Assembly: GCF_041821065.1 (NCBI RefSeq)
Contig: NZ_JBGUAX010000004.1
Span: 310,001-374,000 of the forward strand
DNA: 64,000 nucleotides
Direction: 5' to 3'
Source of the DNA: Egicoccus sp. AB-alg2
GTDB taxonomy: Bacteria; Actinomycetota; Nitriliruptoria; Nitriliruptorales; Nitriliruptoraceae
Part shown: piece after piece, positions 36,437 through 46,812 of the stretch
How the letters are laid out: each line of letters opens with the position of its first letter
Position numbering within the stretch: the first letter of the stretch is position 1
Notes under the pieces: generated by a model
The model's input: the letters and a program-made list of their open reading frames with translations, nothing else
Databases searched by the model: none
What the model was told of the DNA's origin: nothing
Translations under genes and position numbers: made by a program

Positions 36437-36500
36437 GTGTTGCGGAACACGGAACGGTTCTGGCATACGCATTGACGACGCACGGATATATCTCTACCGT
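36437..36500 (+). promoter_or_regulatory. GntR-operon promoter and operator
   Basis: TTGACG (36472-36477), 17 bases, TACCGT (36495-36500): the best sigma-70-like pair in the window. Just upstream, GTGTT-GCGG-AACAC (36437-36450) is an inverted repeat with 5-bp arms, and 36438-36466 begins TGTTGCG and ends CAT like the element at 34102. It controls the GntR-dehydrogenase-ETF operon. Confidence 0.55.
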
Positions 36501-36520
36501 CGGCAACGGAGGGGATCGGA

Positions 36521-37243
36521 GTGCCCGTGACCACCGATGCCGCGTCACCGCTCGTCACGGGCGCGCCGGCGTCCCTGGACCGACTCACTGTCCTGGTCCC
36601 CGAAGACGCCGCGACGGCGTCGCTGAGCGAGCAGGCGTACTACGTCCTTCGCGACCGGATCGTGACGCTGCAGCTGGCGCCGGGCACGCTCGTCAACGAG
36701 CGCACGCTGATGGCCGAGACCGGATTCGGGCGCACGCCGATCCGTGAGGCGCTGCGACGACTGGCCGACGAGGACCTCGTGGAGGTCCACCCCCGCCGGG
36801 CGATCCACGTCACCCCGGTCGACGTCGGAGACCTGCGCGCCATCTCCGAGCTCCGGGTCGAGCTCGAGGGGTTCGTCGCACGGCTGGCCGCCCGACGCGG
36901 CAACGAACGCGACCGCACCGATCTCGCGCGCCTGCTGGAGGAGACGTCGGGAACCGACGGCGCCGCCGCGCAGCGGGACCTGATCGAACTCGACCAGCGG
37001 ATCCATCGGGTGATCCGCCGGGCGGCGCACAACCCGTTCCTGGAGGCGGCCCTCGACCGCAGTTACGTGCTGGCGCTGCGGCTGTGGTTCCTCGCCCTCG
37101 ACCGGGTTCCACGCCTCGAGGACGCCGTCCACGAGCACGAGCAGTTGCTGCGGGCCATCCTGGCGGGCGAGGCCGACGCCGCCGAGGCGATCGCGCGCGA
37201 CCACGTCGCCGGGTTCGAGCACCAGATCCGTCAGCTGTTGTGA
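36521..37243 (+). CDS. GntR-family (FCD) transcriptional regulator
   Basis: 240 aa, GTG 36521 with GGAGGGG upstream. N-terminal winged helix: LSEQAYYVLRDRIVTLQLAPG, LVNERTLMAETGFGRTPIREAL and RRLADEDLVEVHPRRAIHV; C-terminal FCD domain with metal/ligand residues in ISELRVELEGFVARLAA, HRVIRRAAHNPFLEAAL and EHEQLLRAILAGEADAAEA. FCD regulators bind organic acids. As the first gene of the dehydrogenase-ETF operon it is likely autoregulatory and controls those genes. Confidence 0.92.
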   Translation: MPVTTDAASPLVTGAPASLDRLTVLVPEDAATASLSEQAYYVLRDRIVTLQLAPGTLVNERTLMAETGFGRTPIREALRRLADEDLVEVHPRRAIHVTPVDVGDLRAISELRVELEGFVARLAARRGNERDRTDLARLLEETSGTDGAAAQRDLIELDQRIHRVIRRAAHNPFLEAALDRSYVLALRLWFLALDRVPRLEDAVHEHEQLLRAILAGEADAAEAIARDHVAGFEHQIRQLL

Positions 37244-37276
37244 CCGGCGCCCCACGGGGGCAGGAGGTGGCAGACC

Positions 37277-39793
37277 GTGGCCGAGCTCCCGGAGCAGGCG
37301 CACGTCGTCGTGATCGGTGCGGGCATCGTCGGCAACTCGCTGGTCGGGCATCTCGCCGACCTCGGGTGGCGGAATCTGCTGCTCGTGGACAAAGGGCCGT
37401 TGCCCGACCCGGGCGGGTCGACGGGCCACGCGTCGAACTTCATCTTCCCGGTCGATCACGGCAAGGAACTGGCGCTGCTCACGCTCGACTCCCAGCGCCA
37501 GTACGAACAGCTGGGCGTGCAGACCACCTGTGGAGGGATCGAGGTCGCCCGGACGCCGGAACGCATGGAGGAGCTACGCCGCCGGATGGCCTCGGCGCGG
37601 GTCTGGGGGGTCGACGCCGAGCTGATCGGGCCCAAGGAGGTCGGCGAACTGGTCCCGTTCGTCGACACCGACATCCTTCTCGGCGGCTTCTACACGCCGT
37701 CGGTGTCGGTCGTCGACTCGCTCCAGGCGGGCACGATCATGCGGCAGCGCGCGATCGACGCCGGTGCCCTGCAGGTGTCGCCGTGGACCGAGGTGTCGGG
37801 CGTCGACGTCGAACGGGGCCGCGTGACGGCCGTGCGCACCGACAAGGGCACGGTGCGATGCGAGCTGGTCGTGATCGCCTGCGGCGTGTGGAGCCCGCGG
37901 ATCGCGGCGATGGCCGGGGCCAGCATCCCGCTCACGCCGGCGGTGCACCAGATGATCGACGTCGGACCGATCCCGCTGCTCGAGCAGACGCGCGCGGAGA
38001 TTGCCTTTCCGATCGTCCGCGACGTCGACACCAACATGTACGAGCGCCAGAACGGCGGCGACATGGAGGTGGGCTCCTACGCGCACCGGCCGATCCTGCA
38101 CTGGCCGGACGAGATCCCCTCGATCGAGCAGGCGGCGCTGTCGCCGACGCAGCTGCCGTTCACGGCCGAGGACTTCGACCCGCAGATGGAGGACGCGCTC
38201 GCGCTGATGCCGACGCTGCTGGACACCCCGGGTGCCGGCATCAAGCACGCCATCAACGGGCTGCTCTCGCTGACCCCGGACGGCTCGCCGCTGCTGGGCG
38301 AGACGCCGGAGGTGAAGGGGCTGTGGTCGGCGGCGGCCGTCTGGATCAAGGAAGGTCCCGGGGTCGGGCGGGCGCTGGCCGAGTGGATGACGCAGGGACA
38401 GCCGGAGCTCGACCTCCACGGCGCCGACATCGCCCGGTTCACGCCCAACCGCCGGACCCCGACCCACGTCCGCGCCCGCGCCGCGGAGGGCTTCAACAAG
38501 ACCTACGGGATCGTGCATCCCCGCGAGCAGTGGGCGTCGGACCGTGGCAGCCGGCTCGCGCCCTTCCACCGACGTACCGAGGCGCTGGGCGCCGTCTACT
38601 TCGAGGCCGGCGGGTGGGAACGCCCGCAGTGGTACGCGTCCAACGAGCACCTGCTCGACGAGTTCGGCGACCGCGTCACCCGCCGCGAGCACGAGTGGGA
38701 CGCCCGCTGGTGGTCACCGATCATCGACGCCGAGCACCTGGCGCTGCGCGAACGCGTGGCGATGATCGACCTCACGGCCTTCACGATCTTCGAGGTCACG
38801 GGACCGGGCGCGCTCGACTACCTGCAGTACCTGACGGTCGCCAACCTGGACCGCCCGGTCGGCCGCATCGTCTACACGCCCGTGCTGACCTCCAACGGCG
38901 GCTTCCGCAGCGACCTCACGATCGTCAGGCTCGGCTGGGACCACTTCCGCATCATCACGGGCGGTGCCGACCGGGGGCGCGACCTGAAGTGGTTCCGTGA
39001 CCACCTGCCCGCCGACGGCTCGGCGCACCTGGTGGACGCGACCGGGGCCTGGACCACGATCGGGGTGTGGGGGCCACAGGCACGCGCGATGGTTTCCAGC
39101 ATCACGAACGCCGACGTGTCGAACGAGGGCTTCCCCTTCGGCGCCGCGCGCTGGGTCGACCTCAACGGCGTGCAGACCCTGATGGTGCGCATCTCCTACG
39201 TCGGCGACCTCGGCTGGGAGCTGCACGCGCCGATCGAACAGGGCGAACGGCTGTGGGACACGCTGTGGGAGGCGGGCCAGCCGTTCGGGGTCGTGCCCGC
39301 CGGCGCCGGCGTGTACGGCACGACGGGACGGCTGGAGAAGGGCTACCGGCTCGTGGGCGCCGAACTGGAGGCAGAGTACGACCCGGTCGAGGCCGGGCTC
39401 GCCCTGCCGAAGGTCAAGGACGCCGACTTCGTCGGCAAGCAGGCCTACCTGGCCGCGCGCGAACGGGAACCGGTCGCGGTGCTGTGCACGCTGACCGTCG
39501 AGGACCACGTCTCGGCGTCGGGGATGCGCCGCCATCCCCAGGGCGGCGAGCCGATCCTGACGCTCGGTGGCGGCCGGATCGTGGACCGGCGCGGCCGCCC
39601 GTCACGGGTCACGTCGACGGGCTCGGGACCGTCGGTGGGCAAACAGTTGATCCTCGCGTACCTGCCACCGGAGCACGCGGCGGTCGGCACCGACCTGCTG
39701 GTCGAGTACATGGGCGAGCGGTATCCCGTGAAGGTCGCCGTCGCGGGCCGCACGCCGCTGTTCGATCCCGAAGACGCGCGCATGAAGGCGTGA
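37277..39793 (+). CDS. Dimethylglycine/sarcosine dehydrogenase-type FAD-GcvT fusion
   Basis: 838 aa, GTG 37277 after CAGGAGG. Residues 8-390 are a DAO-type FAD domain (VVVIGAGIVGNSLVGHLADLG) with His51 in GSTGHASNF at the place where mammalian dimethylglycine dehydrogenase binds FAD covalently. An FAO_M linker follows, then GcvT N and C domains (about 470-830) that bind THF, seen in IDLTAFTIFEVTGPGALDYL and DLGWELHAPIEQG. The enzyme strips N-methyl groups, passing carbon to THF as methylene-THF and electrons to ETF, whose genes follow directly. Dimethylglycine fits best given the betaine genes; sarcosine is the alternative. Confidence 0.88.
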   Translation: MAELPEQAHVVVIGAGIVGNSLVGHLADLGWRNLLLVDKGPLPDPGGSTGHASNFIFPVDHGKELALLTLDSQRQYEQLGVQTTCGGIEVARTPERMEELRRRMASARVWGVDAELIGPKEVGELVPFVDTDILLGGFYTPSVSVVDSLQAGTIMRQRAIDAGALQVSPWTEVSGVDVERGRVTAVRTDKGTVRCELVVIACGVWSPRIAAMAGASIPLTPAVHQMIDVGPIPLLEQTRAEIAFPIVRDVDTNMYERQNGGDMEVGSYAHRPILHWPDEIPSIEQAALSPTQLPFTAEDFDPQMEDALALMPTLLDTPGAGIKHAINGLLSLTPDGSPLLGETPEVKGLWSAAAVWIKEGPGVGRALAEWMTQGQPELDLHGADIARFTPNRRTPTHVRARAAEGFNKTYGIVHPREQWASDRGSRLAPFHRRTEALGAVYFEAGGWERPQWYASNEHLLDEFGDRVTRREHEWDARWWSPIIDAEHLALRERVAMIDLTAFTIFEVTGPGALDYLQYLTVANLDRPVGRIVYTPVLTSNGGFRSDLTIVRLGWDHFRIITGGADRGRDLKWFRDHLPADGSAHLVDATGAWTTIGVWGPQARAMVSSITNADVSNEGFPFGAARWVDLNGVQTLMVRISYVGDLGWELHAPIEQGERLWDTLWEAGQPFGVVPAGAGVYGTTGRLEKGYRLVGAELEAEYDPVEAGLALPKVKDADFVGKQAYLAAREREPVAVLCTLTVEDHVSASGMRRHPQGGEPILTLGGGRIVDRRGRPSRVTSTGSGPSVGKQLILAYLPPEHAAVGTDLLVEYMGERYPVKVAVAGRTPLFDPEDARMKA

Positions 39794-39813
39794 CCCGGGG
39801 AGGAACCCACACG

Positions 39814-40578
39814 ATGAGGATCCTGGTGTGCGTCAAGCGAGTGCCGGCCCCCGGGGCCAGGATCGTGCTGAGCGAGGACGGCACGGCGATCGACGACCGG
39901 CATCTCGCCTACACCGTCAGCCCGCACGAGGAGTGCGCCGTCGAGGAGGCCGTGCGGCTGGCCGCCGAGCACGGCGGCAGTTCGACCGTGCTCACGCTCG
40001 GTCCGCCCGCCGCCGAGGAACAACTGCGCACGGGGATTTCGATGGGGATCGACCACGCGGTGCTGCTGCCGACCGAGGAACCCGAATGGGATCCGCGGGC
40101 GGTGGCCACCGCGATCGCCGAGGCCGTCCGGCTCCTCGAGGCGGAGGGCGGCACGTTCGACCTCGTGCTCTTCGGCAACGAGTCCGCGGACGCCGCGAAC
40201 TACCAGGTCGGCATCCGCGTGGCGACGGTGCTGGGCCGCCCCGTGGTCGGTGGCGTGAAGCGGATCGAGCTGACCGCGGCCGGGGCGGCCTTCCACCGGG
40301 GCGTGAGCGACGGGTTCGAGCGCTGCGACGTCCCGCTGCCGGCGATCGCCGCGGTCAAGGAGGGCATCAACGTGCCGCGCTACCCGGCCATGCGCGGGCG
40401 ACTGCTGGCCCGGAAAGCGGAGATCCGCCGGTTGGCGCCGACGCGGCGGCCCGACGCGCTACGGCTGGTGCGACTCCGGCAGCCGGTCCAGGCCGAGACG
40501 ACGACCGTCGTGCTGGGCGCCGGCGCCGAGGCGGCGCCGGCGGTCGCGACGCTGCTGGAGGAGGTGGGGTTGCTGTGA
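39814..40578 (+). CDS. etfB: Electron transfer flavoprotein beta subunit
   Basis: 254 aa, ATG 39814 with a strong GGGGAGGA site. Motifs: MRILVCVKRVPAPGARI, SPHEECAVEEAVRLA, TLGPPAAEEQLRTGISMGIDHA, LFGNESADAANYQVGIRVA and the recognition-loop segment CDVPLPAIAAVKEGINVPRYPAMRG. It binds AMP and docks the dehydrogenase. Lies 20 bases after the dehydrogenase and overlaps etfA, so this ETF pair is probably dedicated to the demethylating enzyme. Confidence 0.95.
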   Translation: MRILVCVKRVPAPGARIVLSEDGTAIDDRHLAYTVSPHEECAVEEAVRLAAEHGGSSTVLTLGPPAAEEQLRTGISMGIDHAVLLPTEEPEWDPRAVATAIAEAVRLLEAEGGTFDLVLFGNESADAANYQVGIRVATVLGRPVVGGVKRIELTAAGAAFHRGVSDGFERCDVPLPAIAAVKEGINVPRYPAMRGRLLARKAEIRRLAPTRRPDALRLVRLRQPVQAETTTVVLGAGAEAAPAVATLLEEVGLL

Positions 40579-41564
40579 GTGGGGTGCTGGCGCTGCTCGA
40601 CCTCGATCGGGAGGGGCTCGCCGCCGGTCCGACCGAGCGGCTGCTGACCTTCGCCCGCCGGGTCGCCGAGGCGGACGGCGTGCCGCTGGAGGCGGTCATG
40701 ATCGGCGCCCTGGACGGGCGCGGGCCCGCGATCCTGGCCGCGCAGGGGGTCGAGGTGGTGCACGTGGTCGACGCCCCGCTGCTGGCCGACTATGCGCCGG
40801 CGGCCTGGGCTGCGGCGGTCGTGCAGGTCCTGGGTGCCAGCGCGGCGCGGGTGCTGCTCGCCCCGGCCAGCGCCCGCGGCAACGAGGTGCTCGCGCACCT
40901 CGCCGCCCGCACCGACCTGCCGATGGCCGCCAACGTCGTCGCGTTGCAGCCGGCCGCCGACGGCTGGGAGCTGACGCGGCACCGGTGGGGCGGGATCCTG
41001 CTCGAGGACGCCCACCTCGCCGCGGAGGTCGCGCTGGCCACGGTGGTCGCGCACACGGTCACCGCCGAGCCGGCCGCGTCCCCCGGTTCGGCCGAGGTGC
41101 GGGCGACCACCCCGGAGCTGACCGACGAGTTGACGGTGGGACGGGTCCGTGAGCACGTCCGCCGCACGGCCGGGGTCGGTCTCGCGACCGCGTCGGTCGT
41201 GGTCGCCGGCGGCCGAGGGGTCGGCAGCGCCGAGGGGTTCGCCGCCCTGGAGGAGCTGGCCGAGCTGCTCGGCGGCGCGGTCGGCTGCTCGCGTGTCGCG
41301 ACCAACAACGGCTGGCGCTCGCACAACGACCAGGTCGGCCAGACCGGCACCCGGGTCGCCCCCGACCTCTACATCGCGCTGGGCATCAGCGGTGCGACCC
41401 AGCACTGGGTCGGTTGCATGGCTGCCAAGCGCATCCTGGCGGTCAACACCGATCCGGACGCGCCAATGGTGACGCGCGCCGATTACGCGGTGATCGGCGA
41501 CCTCCACCCCTTCGTGGCCGCGCTGGTCGAGGAGGTCCGCAAGCGCAAGTCGGTGCCGGTTTGA
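40575..41564 (+). CDS. etfA: Electron transfer flavoprotein alpha subunit
   Basis: 329 aa, GTG 40575 (GTGA overlap). The FAD domain is intact: ASVVVAGGRGVGSAEGF, CSRVATNNGWRSHNDQVGQTG, VAPDLYIALGISGATQHWVG and ILAVNTDPDAPMVTRADYAVIGD. It passes electrons from the demethylating dehydrogenase to ETF-quinone oxidoreductase (not in the window). Last gene of the GntR operon; decayed sequence follows. Confidence 0.95.
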   Translation: MSGVLALLDLDREGLAAGPTERLLTFARRVAEADGVPLEAVMIGALDGRGPAILAAQGVEVVHVVDAPLLADYAPAAWAAAVVQVLGASAARVLLAPASARGNEVLAHLAARTDLPMAANVVALQPAADGWELTRHRWGGILLEDAHLAAEVALATVVAHTVTAEPAASPGSAEVRATTPELTDELTVGRVREHVRRTAGVGLATASVVVAGGRGVGSAEGFAALEELAELLGGAVGCSRVATNNGWRSHNDQVGQTGTRVAPDLYIALGISGATQHWVGCMAAKRILAVNTDPDAPMVTRADYAVIGDLHPFVAALVEEVRKRKSVPV

Positions 41565-41649
41565 ACCGCCGGGACCCGTGTGCTCGCGTCGCTTCGGCGG
41601 GGACGCCGCGGCGGTCGTGGACCGGGCCCCAACCGACGCAGGCGGGCGG

Positions 41650-41850
41650 AAGATCCGGCATTCGAGTTGTTGGTGCCGCGGCTCGTCGCGGACGAGCTCG
41701 TGGAAGCGGATGCCGCTGGGTGCGTGACCGCGCCGCTCGTGGAAGGTGCGCGCGGGGGCGGTGGTTGTCGGAGGTGATCTCGGGCCGCCATGCGCCGGCG
41801 TCGAAGGCCCAGGTCTCGAACTCGGTCACCAGGCGTGAGCCCACGCCCAT
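41650..41850 (-). pseudogene. Truncated, frameshifted GNAT acetyltransferase remnant
   Basis: On the minus strand from 41850, GVGSRLVTEFETWAFDAGAW and ITSDNHRPRAH match the acetyl-CoA loop and following strand of GNAT enzymes. At 41745 one extra base shifts the frame; the family continues in the new frame as FHERRGHAPSGIRFHELVRDEP. The N-terminal half is missing: further upstream (41851-42032) only another remnant is visible, ending RDERFALVARALVT before a stop and itself frame-shifted. The 41565-42032 stretch has no intact gene. Confidence 0.6.
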
Positions 41851-42032
41851 ACCCGCGGCCTCCCTCCTGCGTCAGGTCACGAGGGCGCGGGCGACGAGCG
41901 CGAACCGTTCGTCACGTACCCGACGGCCCCCACAGCTGGGGGACGTCGCTGAGGTCGTGCACGGTGAGCGTGTCGACCAGCGGTGCCACCACGGCAGTCA
42001 GGGTGCATGCAGGGCGGGGCTCGCGGCGGTGG

Positions 42033-42980
42033 TTACGGACGGAGGATGACGTTGCCGACCTTGCGTCCGCTGTCGACGCGCTGGTGAGCCTCGACGACGT
42101 CGTCCAGCCCGTAGGTGCGGTCGTTCACGACGGTGAGTGCACCTTCGGCGACCAGTTGCAGTAGGAACCGGAAGTCGTCCGTGCGCTCGGGTGAGGTGCC
42201 GGTGACGACCTGGCCGCGGGCGCGGATCGTGTCGCCGAGGTTCGCCACGGCGAGCAGCAGCATCCCGTTCGTGCGCAGCAAGCGCCGTGCGGCGGTGACG
42301 GGCAGGTTGCCGACCGTGTCGAGCACCACGTCGAAGCGCTCGGTCGTCGCGAGCAGGTTCTGCCGTGTGTGGTCGATGAGGTGGTCGGCTCCGAGTTCAC
42401 CCACCAGGGTCAGGTTCGGGGTGCTGGTGACACCGGTGACCGTCGCACCGAGGTGTTTCGCGAGCTGGACGGCGTTGGTGCCGATCGCCCCGGAAGCGCC
42501 GTTGACGAGCACGGTGGTGCCGGGCCGCACGGCTGCCTTGTCGCGCAGGAAGAACGACGCGGTGGTGCCTCCGAACAGCACTCCGGCCGCGTCGTCGTGG
42601 CTGACCGCTGGAGGCTTGGCCACGAGCCGGCTTGCGGGGACGGCCACGTACTGCGCGTGTGCGCCCATCGCGAGGCCGCTCATGCCGCACACCTCGTCGC
42701 CAGGCATGAAGCCCTGCACGCCGGGACCGACCGCTTCGACCGCTCCGGAGACGCAGCTGCCCAGGATCGGGCGGCGAGGCCGGCGCACACCGAACACCAG
42801 CCGGGCGGGTAGCCCGAACCCATCAGGGAACCGCGCACCGCGGACACGCGAGTCCGCCGAGGTCACCGCTGCCGCTCGGATGCGAACCAGCACCTGACCG
42901 GTCCGCGGAGCGGGGCGTGGGACCTCGAGGACGCGAACGACCTCGGGTGGGCCGTATGCGTCGATGACCGCTGCCTGCAT
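42033..42980 (-). CDS. MDR-family (quinone oxidoreductase-like) dehydrogenase
   Basis: 315 aa, ATG 42980 with GAAGGACG upstream. N-terminal GroES-like domain (MQAAVIDAYGPPEVVRVLEVP, MPGDEVCGM) and Rossmann half with TVLVNGASGAIGTNAVQLAKHLGA, LGADHLIDHT and FDVVLDTVGN. No structural-zinc cysteines, so a zinc-independent NADPH quinone/enone reductase type (zinc_ADH_N fold). Substrate unknown. It borders the decayed GNAT region and is not linked by function to the C1 genes around it. Confidence 0.85.
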   Translation of the reverse strand: MQAAVIDAYGPPEVVRVLEVPRPAPRTGQVLVRIRAAAVTSADSRVRGARFPDGFGLPARLVFGVRRPRRPILGSCVSGAVEAVGPGVQGFMPGDEVCGMSGLAMGAHAQYVAVPASRLVAKPPAVSHDDAAGVLFGGTTASFFLRDKAAVRPGTTVLVNGASGAIGTNAVQLAKHLGATVTGVTSTPNLTLVGELGADHLIDHTRQNLLATTERFDVVLDTVGNLPVTAARRLLRTNGMLLLAVANLGDTIRARGQVVTGTSPERTDDFRFLLQLVAEGALTVVNDRTYGLDDVVEAHQRVDSGRKVGNVILRP

Positions 42981-43027
42981 CGTTCGTCCTTCGCTGAGAG
43001 TCACACGTGGAAGCCAGAGTGGTGCCG

Positions 43028-45865
43028 TCACCCAGTCGTGCGCAGTGCCGTCGCAGGTTGGATCGCGGCGGCGCGCGACGCGGGCCATGCGGTGGCCGCG
43101 AGGGCCGCGGCCAGCGGTAGGGCGATGATGAGCAGCAGTGCAGCCCATGGGGTGTGGAAGGGCAGCTGCCCGTCGCCGAACGCCTCCGCGCCGGCCAGCA
43201 GCTGCCGCGTGGTGAGCAGTCCGAGCACGACGCCGATGGCCGTGCCCTGCACGGCGATCATCCCGGCCTCGATGAGCAGCGCGGCACGCACCGTCCGCGA
43301 TGGGACGCCCATCGCGCGCAGCATGCCGATGGCTCGGCGTCGCTCGCGAACCGCGCGGACCATCACGACGGCGAGGCCGGAGATCCCCACGAGAAGCCCC
43401 GACGCGAGGAAGCCCTGCACGAGCGCCATGAACCCCAGCTGCTGGCGCACTCCAGCGGTCACCAGGGTCGCGAAGCTCACCGCCTCGGCGCCGTTGGGTA
43501 GGAACGCCGAGTCCACCGCGGCGGCGACGACCTCCGCGTCAGCGCCGTCGGCCACAGCGAGGTAGCTGCGGGAGTCAGCGCCGCGGTCGCCGAGCACCTC
43601 GTCAGCCGTGCTGCGGCTGACGAGCGCGCCGTTGCCGAGCCAGTCGATGTCTGCGAGCGCAGCTATCCGCAGCTCGCGCTGCTGCCCGTCGGCCCCGACG
43701 ACGGTGAACGTGTCACCCACGCCGAGCGCCGCGGTGCCCATCGTGGTCACGAGGAAGCCCTCCGGCACGATCACCAGCTCCGGGTCGTCCAGCACCGCAC
43801 GGAACACCTCGGTGTCGGTGGCGTAGGCGGGATCGCGGCGGAACAGTGCGGGCGTGCCCCGCTCGAGGAGCCCGGCATCGATGCCGGTGAGCGGCGCGGG
43901 CAGCGCGCCCGGCAGGTGCGGGGCCTCGAAGGCGGCGACGCCGCGCGTGAAGCTGGTGACAGCCGCGACGTCCTCGCGGGCGAGCAGGTCATCGGCTGCC
44001 ACGGGATCGGCGGGGCTGCTGTCGAGTAGCACGTCCCAGCCTGCAGCAACGTCGGCGACCATGTCGTCGATCGTGCGCTCGAAGGTCGCGGTGACGGCCG
44101 AGATGATCGTCACGGTGAACAGGACGAGGGAGAACATCGCGAGCAGCATCCCGGTGCGGAAGCGGCGCGCCAGCGGGTAGGCGACGCCGAGCCGCGTGGC
44201 GAGCCCTCGCCGGCCGCCGAGCCGGTCGAGCAGCAGGCTCCACACGCCGTCCAGGGCGACGGCCATCGCCACCGCACCCGCGGTGAGCACGACACCCTGG
44301 GTGACGAAGGCCGCATCGTCGAGACCGCCCATGATGTCGGGGAACAGCGGCAGCGCACCGAGCCCCCAGCCGAGGACGGCCCCGGCGACGAGCAGCCGCG
44401 CGACCCGCTCGGGTAGCACCCGGCGCAGGAGCGGACCCGCCGAGAACGCTGCGGCAGGGACGCCGAGCAGCAGGGCGACCGGATCCTCGCTGAGATAGCC
44501 GAGGACGCCGACGGCGGCGCCGAGCAGCACGCCGAGGCCGCCGAGCACGAGCGTGGACCGGCGCAGCCGGACCGCCCGCGGCTCGGGCAGCTCACGGATG
44601 GCACGGATCACGTTGAGCCGGGCGATGCGCACGCTGGTGAGCCAGATCGTGGTCAACGAGATGACGAGGCCGGCGAGGGCGCCGACGGCGAGGCTCGTCG
44701 GCTCGACCACCAGCGGCAGGTCCAGGCTGCGGCCAGGCTGCGCGAACAGCCCGCCCGCGGCCAGCGCCACGAGCCAGCCGACACCGACGCCGGCGAGTGC
44801 GCCCAGCACGGCGGCGGGCAGGGCGTACAGCGCCCCTTCGATGGCGAACGTGCGCGACAGCCGCCGGCGGGTGAAGCCGAGCGCGCGGAGCATCCCGAGC
44901 TCCGCTCGGCGCTCCTCGGCGAGCATGACGAACAGGTTGACGAGCAGCAGGATCCCGGCGAGGACGCTGAACGCGCCCACGGTGGTGAACAGCTGGGTGA
45001 TCGCGGCGCCGTCACGGCGGGCGGCGTCGATGATCGTGGCCTTCTCCGCGGTGACCTCCACGGGGTCGCCCGGCAGCGCGGCAACGGCGGCACGCACCTG
45101 CGCGGCGGCATCGTCAGTGGCGTCCCTCGTGTCGAGGACCCCGCCGGACAGTGAGATGAGCAGGTGCTCACGTGGCGGCTCGCCGGCGGCGACGTCGACC
45201 GCGAGGCGGGCGATCGTGCCAGGCGCCACGACCGCGCCGCCGTGGCCGGCCAGGCCGACCTCGTCGCGGACGTCGGCGACGGTCAGGTCGACCGTCGATC
45301 CGTAGGCGTGCAGGCGCACGACGTCCCCGACGGTGACGTCGAGCCGATCGGCCACGGCGGTGTTGACCAGCAACGCGTCGCCGGCGACCGCAGGTGCGTC
45401 GGCGAGGCCCGTGATGGCGGGTTGGCTGCCGAAGCCGCGGGCCGCGTCCAGGTCGACCTCGAGGAGGCGAACCCGCGGTGCGGCCGTGCTCCCGTCTGCG
45501 GCGGCGATCGTCGCCGTCGCGGTGACGGCCGGCAGGACGTCCTCGATCGCGGGGATGGCGGCCTGGTCGATGGCGGCGCGGACCGGCGCGGTGCTCGTGC
45601 CGGCGGGCACGGTGACGGTGAGGTCGATGGGGCCGTGCTGGGTCCGCGCGACGTCGGTGAGGGAGCCTTCGAGGACGTCGCCGACGACCAGCGAGGAGGT
45701 GATGATCGCGGTGCCGAGCAGGGCTCCGCCGACGACGAGCAGTGCCTCTGACGGCCGGCGGCGGATGTTGCGGACGGCCAGCGCGGCGAGTGTGCGCTGG
45801 CGCGCAGCAGCGAACGCGAGCGGCGCCAGGAGCGCTGCGGCGAGGGCGGTGAGGACGGCGGTCAT
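43028..45865 (-). CDS. FtsX-type ABC transporter permease
   Basis: 945 aa, ATG 45865 overlapping the ATPase stop. Layout: an N-terminal membrane helix, a large extracellular MacB-like domain, four-helix FtsX domain 1 ([35 protein letters not shown]), a hydrophobic middle, a second extracellular domain, and FtsX domain 2 ([35 protein letters not shown]). Such permeases export antibiotics or lipids or drive envelope processes by mechanotransmission. Paired with its ATPase and next to a two-component system, a drug-response module is likely. Confidence 0.85.
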   Translation of the reverse strand: MTAVLTALAAALLAPLAFAAARQRTLAALAVRNIRRRPSEALLVVGGALLGTAIITSSLVVGDVLEGSLTDVARTQHGPIDLTVTVPAGTSTAPVRAAIDQAAIPAIEDVLPAVTATATIAAADGSTAAPRVRLLEVDLDAARGFGSQPAITGLADAPAVAGDALLVNTAVADRLDVTVGDVVRLHAYGSTVDLTVADVRDEVGLAGHGGAVVAPGTIARLAVDVAAGEPPREHLLISLSGGVLDTRDATDDAAAQVRAAVAALPGDPVEVTAEKATIIDAARRDGAAITQLFTTVGAFSVLAGILLLVNLFVMLAEERRAELGMLRALGFTRRRLSRTFAIEGALYALPAAVLGALAGVGVGWLVALAAGGLFAQPGRSLDLPLVVEPTSLAVGALAGLVISLTTIWLTSVRIARLNVIRAIRELPEPRAVRLRRSTLVLGGLGVLLGAAVGVLGYLSEDPVALLLGVPAAAFSAGPLLRRVLPERVARLLVAGAVLGWGLGALPLFPDIMGGLDDAAFVTQGVVLTAGAVAMAVALDGVWSLLLDRLGGRRGLATRLGVAYPLARRFRTGMLLAMFSLVLFTVTIISAVTATFERTIDDMVADVAAGWDVLLDSSPADPVAADDLLAREDVAAVTSFTRGVAAFEAPHLPGALPAPLTGIDAGLLERGTPALFRRDPAYATDTEVFRAVLDDPELVIVPEGFLVTTMGTAALGVGDTFTVVGADGQQRELRIAALADIDWLGNGALVSRSTADEVLGDRGADSRSYLAVADGADAEVVAAAVDSAFLPNGAEAVSFATLVTAGVRQQLGFMALVQGFLASGLLVGISGLAVVMVRAVRERRRAIGMLRAMGVPSRTVRAALLIEAGMIAVQGTAIGVVLGLLTTRQLLAGAEAFGDGQLPFHTPWAALLLIIALPLAAALAATAWPASRAAAIQPATALRTTG

Positions 45866-46632
45866 GCACTCACCTCGGCGGTCGCGGTGGCGCTGGCGTC
45901 GGGCGCGCCGTCGAAGACGACGCGGCCGTCGCGGACCTCGACGAGGCGCTGTCCCGTCCGGCCGAGCGTCTCGTCATGGGTGACGACGACGAGGGCCTGG
46001 CCGGCGGCGTGGACCTCGCGGAGCAGGTCGACGACTCCAGCGGCCGTGCGACTGTCGAGGGCACCGGTCGGCTCGTCGGCCCACACGAGGGCGGGCTCGG
46101 CGACGAGCGCGCGAGCGACGGTGACGCGCTGCTGCTCGCCACCGGAGAGCTCACCGGGTCGGTGGCCACCACGGTCGGCCAGGCCGACCCGGGCGAGCAT
46201 GTCGGCCGCCCGCTTGCGGGCCTGCGTCGGCGACGCGCCGGTGAGGAGCAGGGGCAGTTCGACGTTCTCGGCGGCGGACAGCACGGGGATGAGGTTGAAC
46301 GCCTGGAAGATGAACCCCATGCGTCGTGCCCGGTGGCGGGTGCGGTCGGCGTCGGACATCGCGAACAGGTCGACGCCGTCGACGGAGACGGTGCCGGCGT
46401 CGATGTCGTCGAGACCCGACAGGCAGTTGAGCAGCGTCGTCTTGCCGTTGCCGGAGGGACCCATGACCATCACGAGCTCGCCAGGGTGGACGTCGAGGTC
46501 GATACCCAGCAGCGCGTGCACGTCCTCGCCGCCGGTCCGGTAGGTCTTCGCCACGCCGCGAGCGGACAAGATGGGTGCGGGCGAGGTCGTCCTGCCGGCA
46601 GTTCGGGCCGGGTCGCGCCGGGTGGTGCGCAT
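45862..46632 (-). CDS. MacB/LolD-type ABC transporter ATPase
   Basis: 256 aa, ATG 46632 with GAGAGGAAC before it; an upstream ATG at 46713 is poorer. Walker [22 protein letters not shown]-loop [12 protein letters not shown], signature [16 protein letters not shown], Walker [14 protein letters not shown] and switch His in VVVTHDE. It powers the FtsX-type permease that follows. Divergent from the sensor kinase, a common arrangement for LiaSR/BceRS-like detection modules. Confidence 0.93.
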   Translation of the reverse strand: MRTTRRDPARTAGRTTSPAPILSARGVAKTYRTGGEDVHALLGIDLDVHPGELVMVMGPSGNGKTTLLNCLSGLDDIDAGTVSVDGVDLFAMSDADRTRHRARRMGFIFQAFNLIPVLSAAENVELPLLLTGASPTQARKRAADMLARVGLADRGGHRPGELSGGEQQRVTVARALVAEPALVWADEPTGALDSRTAAGVVDLLREVHAAGQALVVVTHDETLGRTGQRLVEVRDGRVVFDGAPDASATATAEVSA

Positions 46633-46800
46633 CGTGTCGTTCCTCTCGTCGGGCGACGTCGCGGCGGATGGCGACGGCATGCACCGACGTTGGGGGAACG
46701 GGCGGGCACGCACATCGGTCCCGGGGCTGGACCTGCACCGGCCGGACGAGGGGCACCGAGGTCATGCTTTCGGCTGACGCACCAGCACACAGCTCCTCCG

Positions 46801-46806
46801 TAGGCT
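46801..46806 (+). promoter_or_regulatory. -10 box for leaderless sensor-kinase transcript
   Basis: TAGGCT ends 6 bases before the ATG at 46813, so transcription should start at or next to the start codon. No Shine-Dalgarno is present, consistent with leaderless translation. Confidence 0.45.
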
Positions 46807-46812
46807 GACGCG

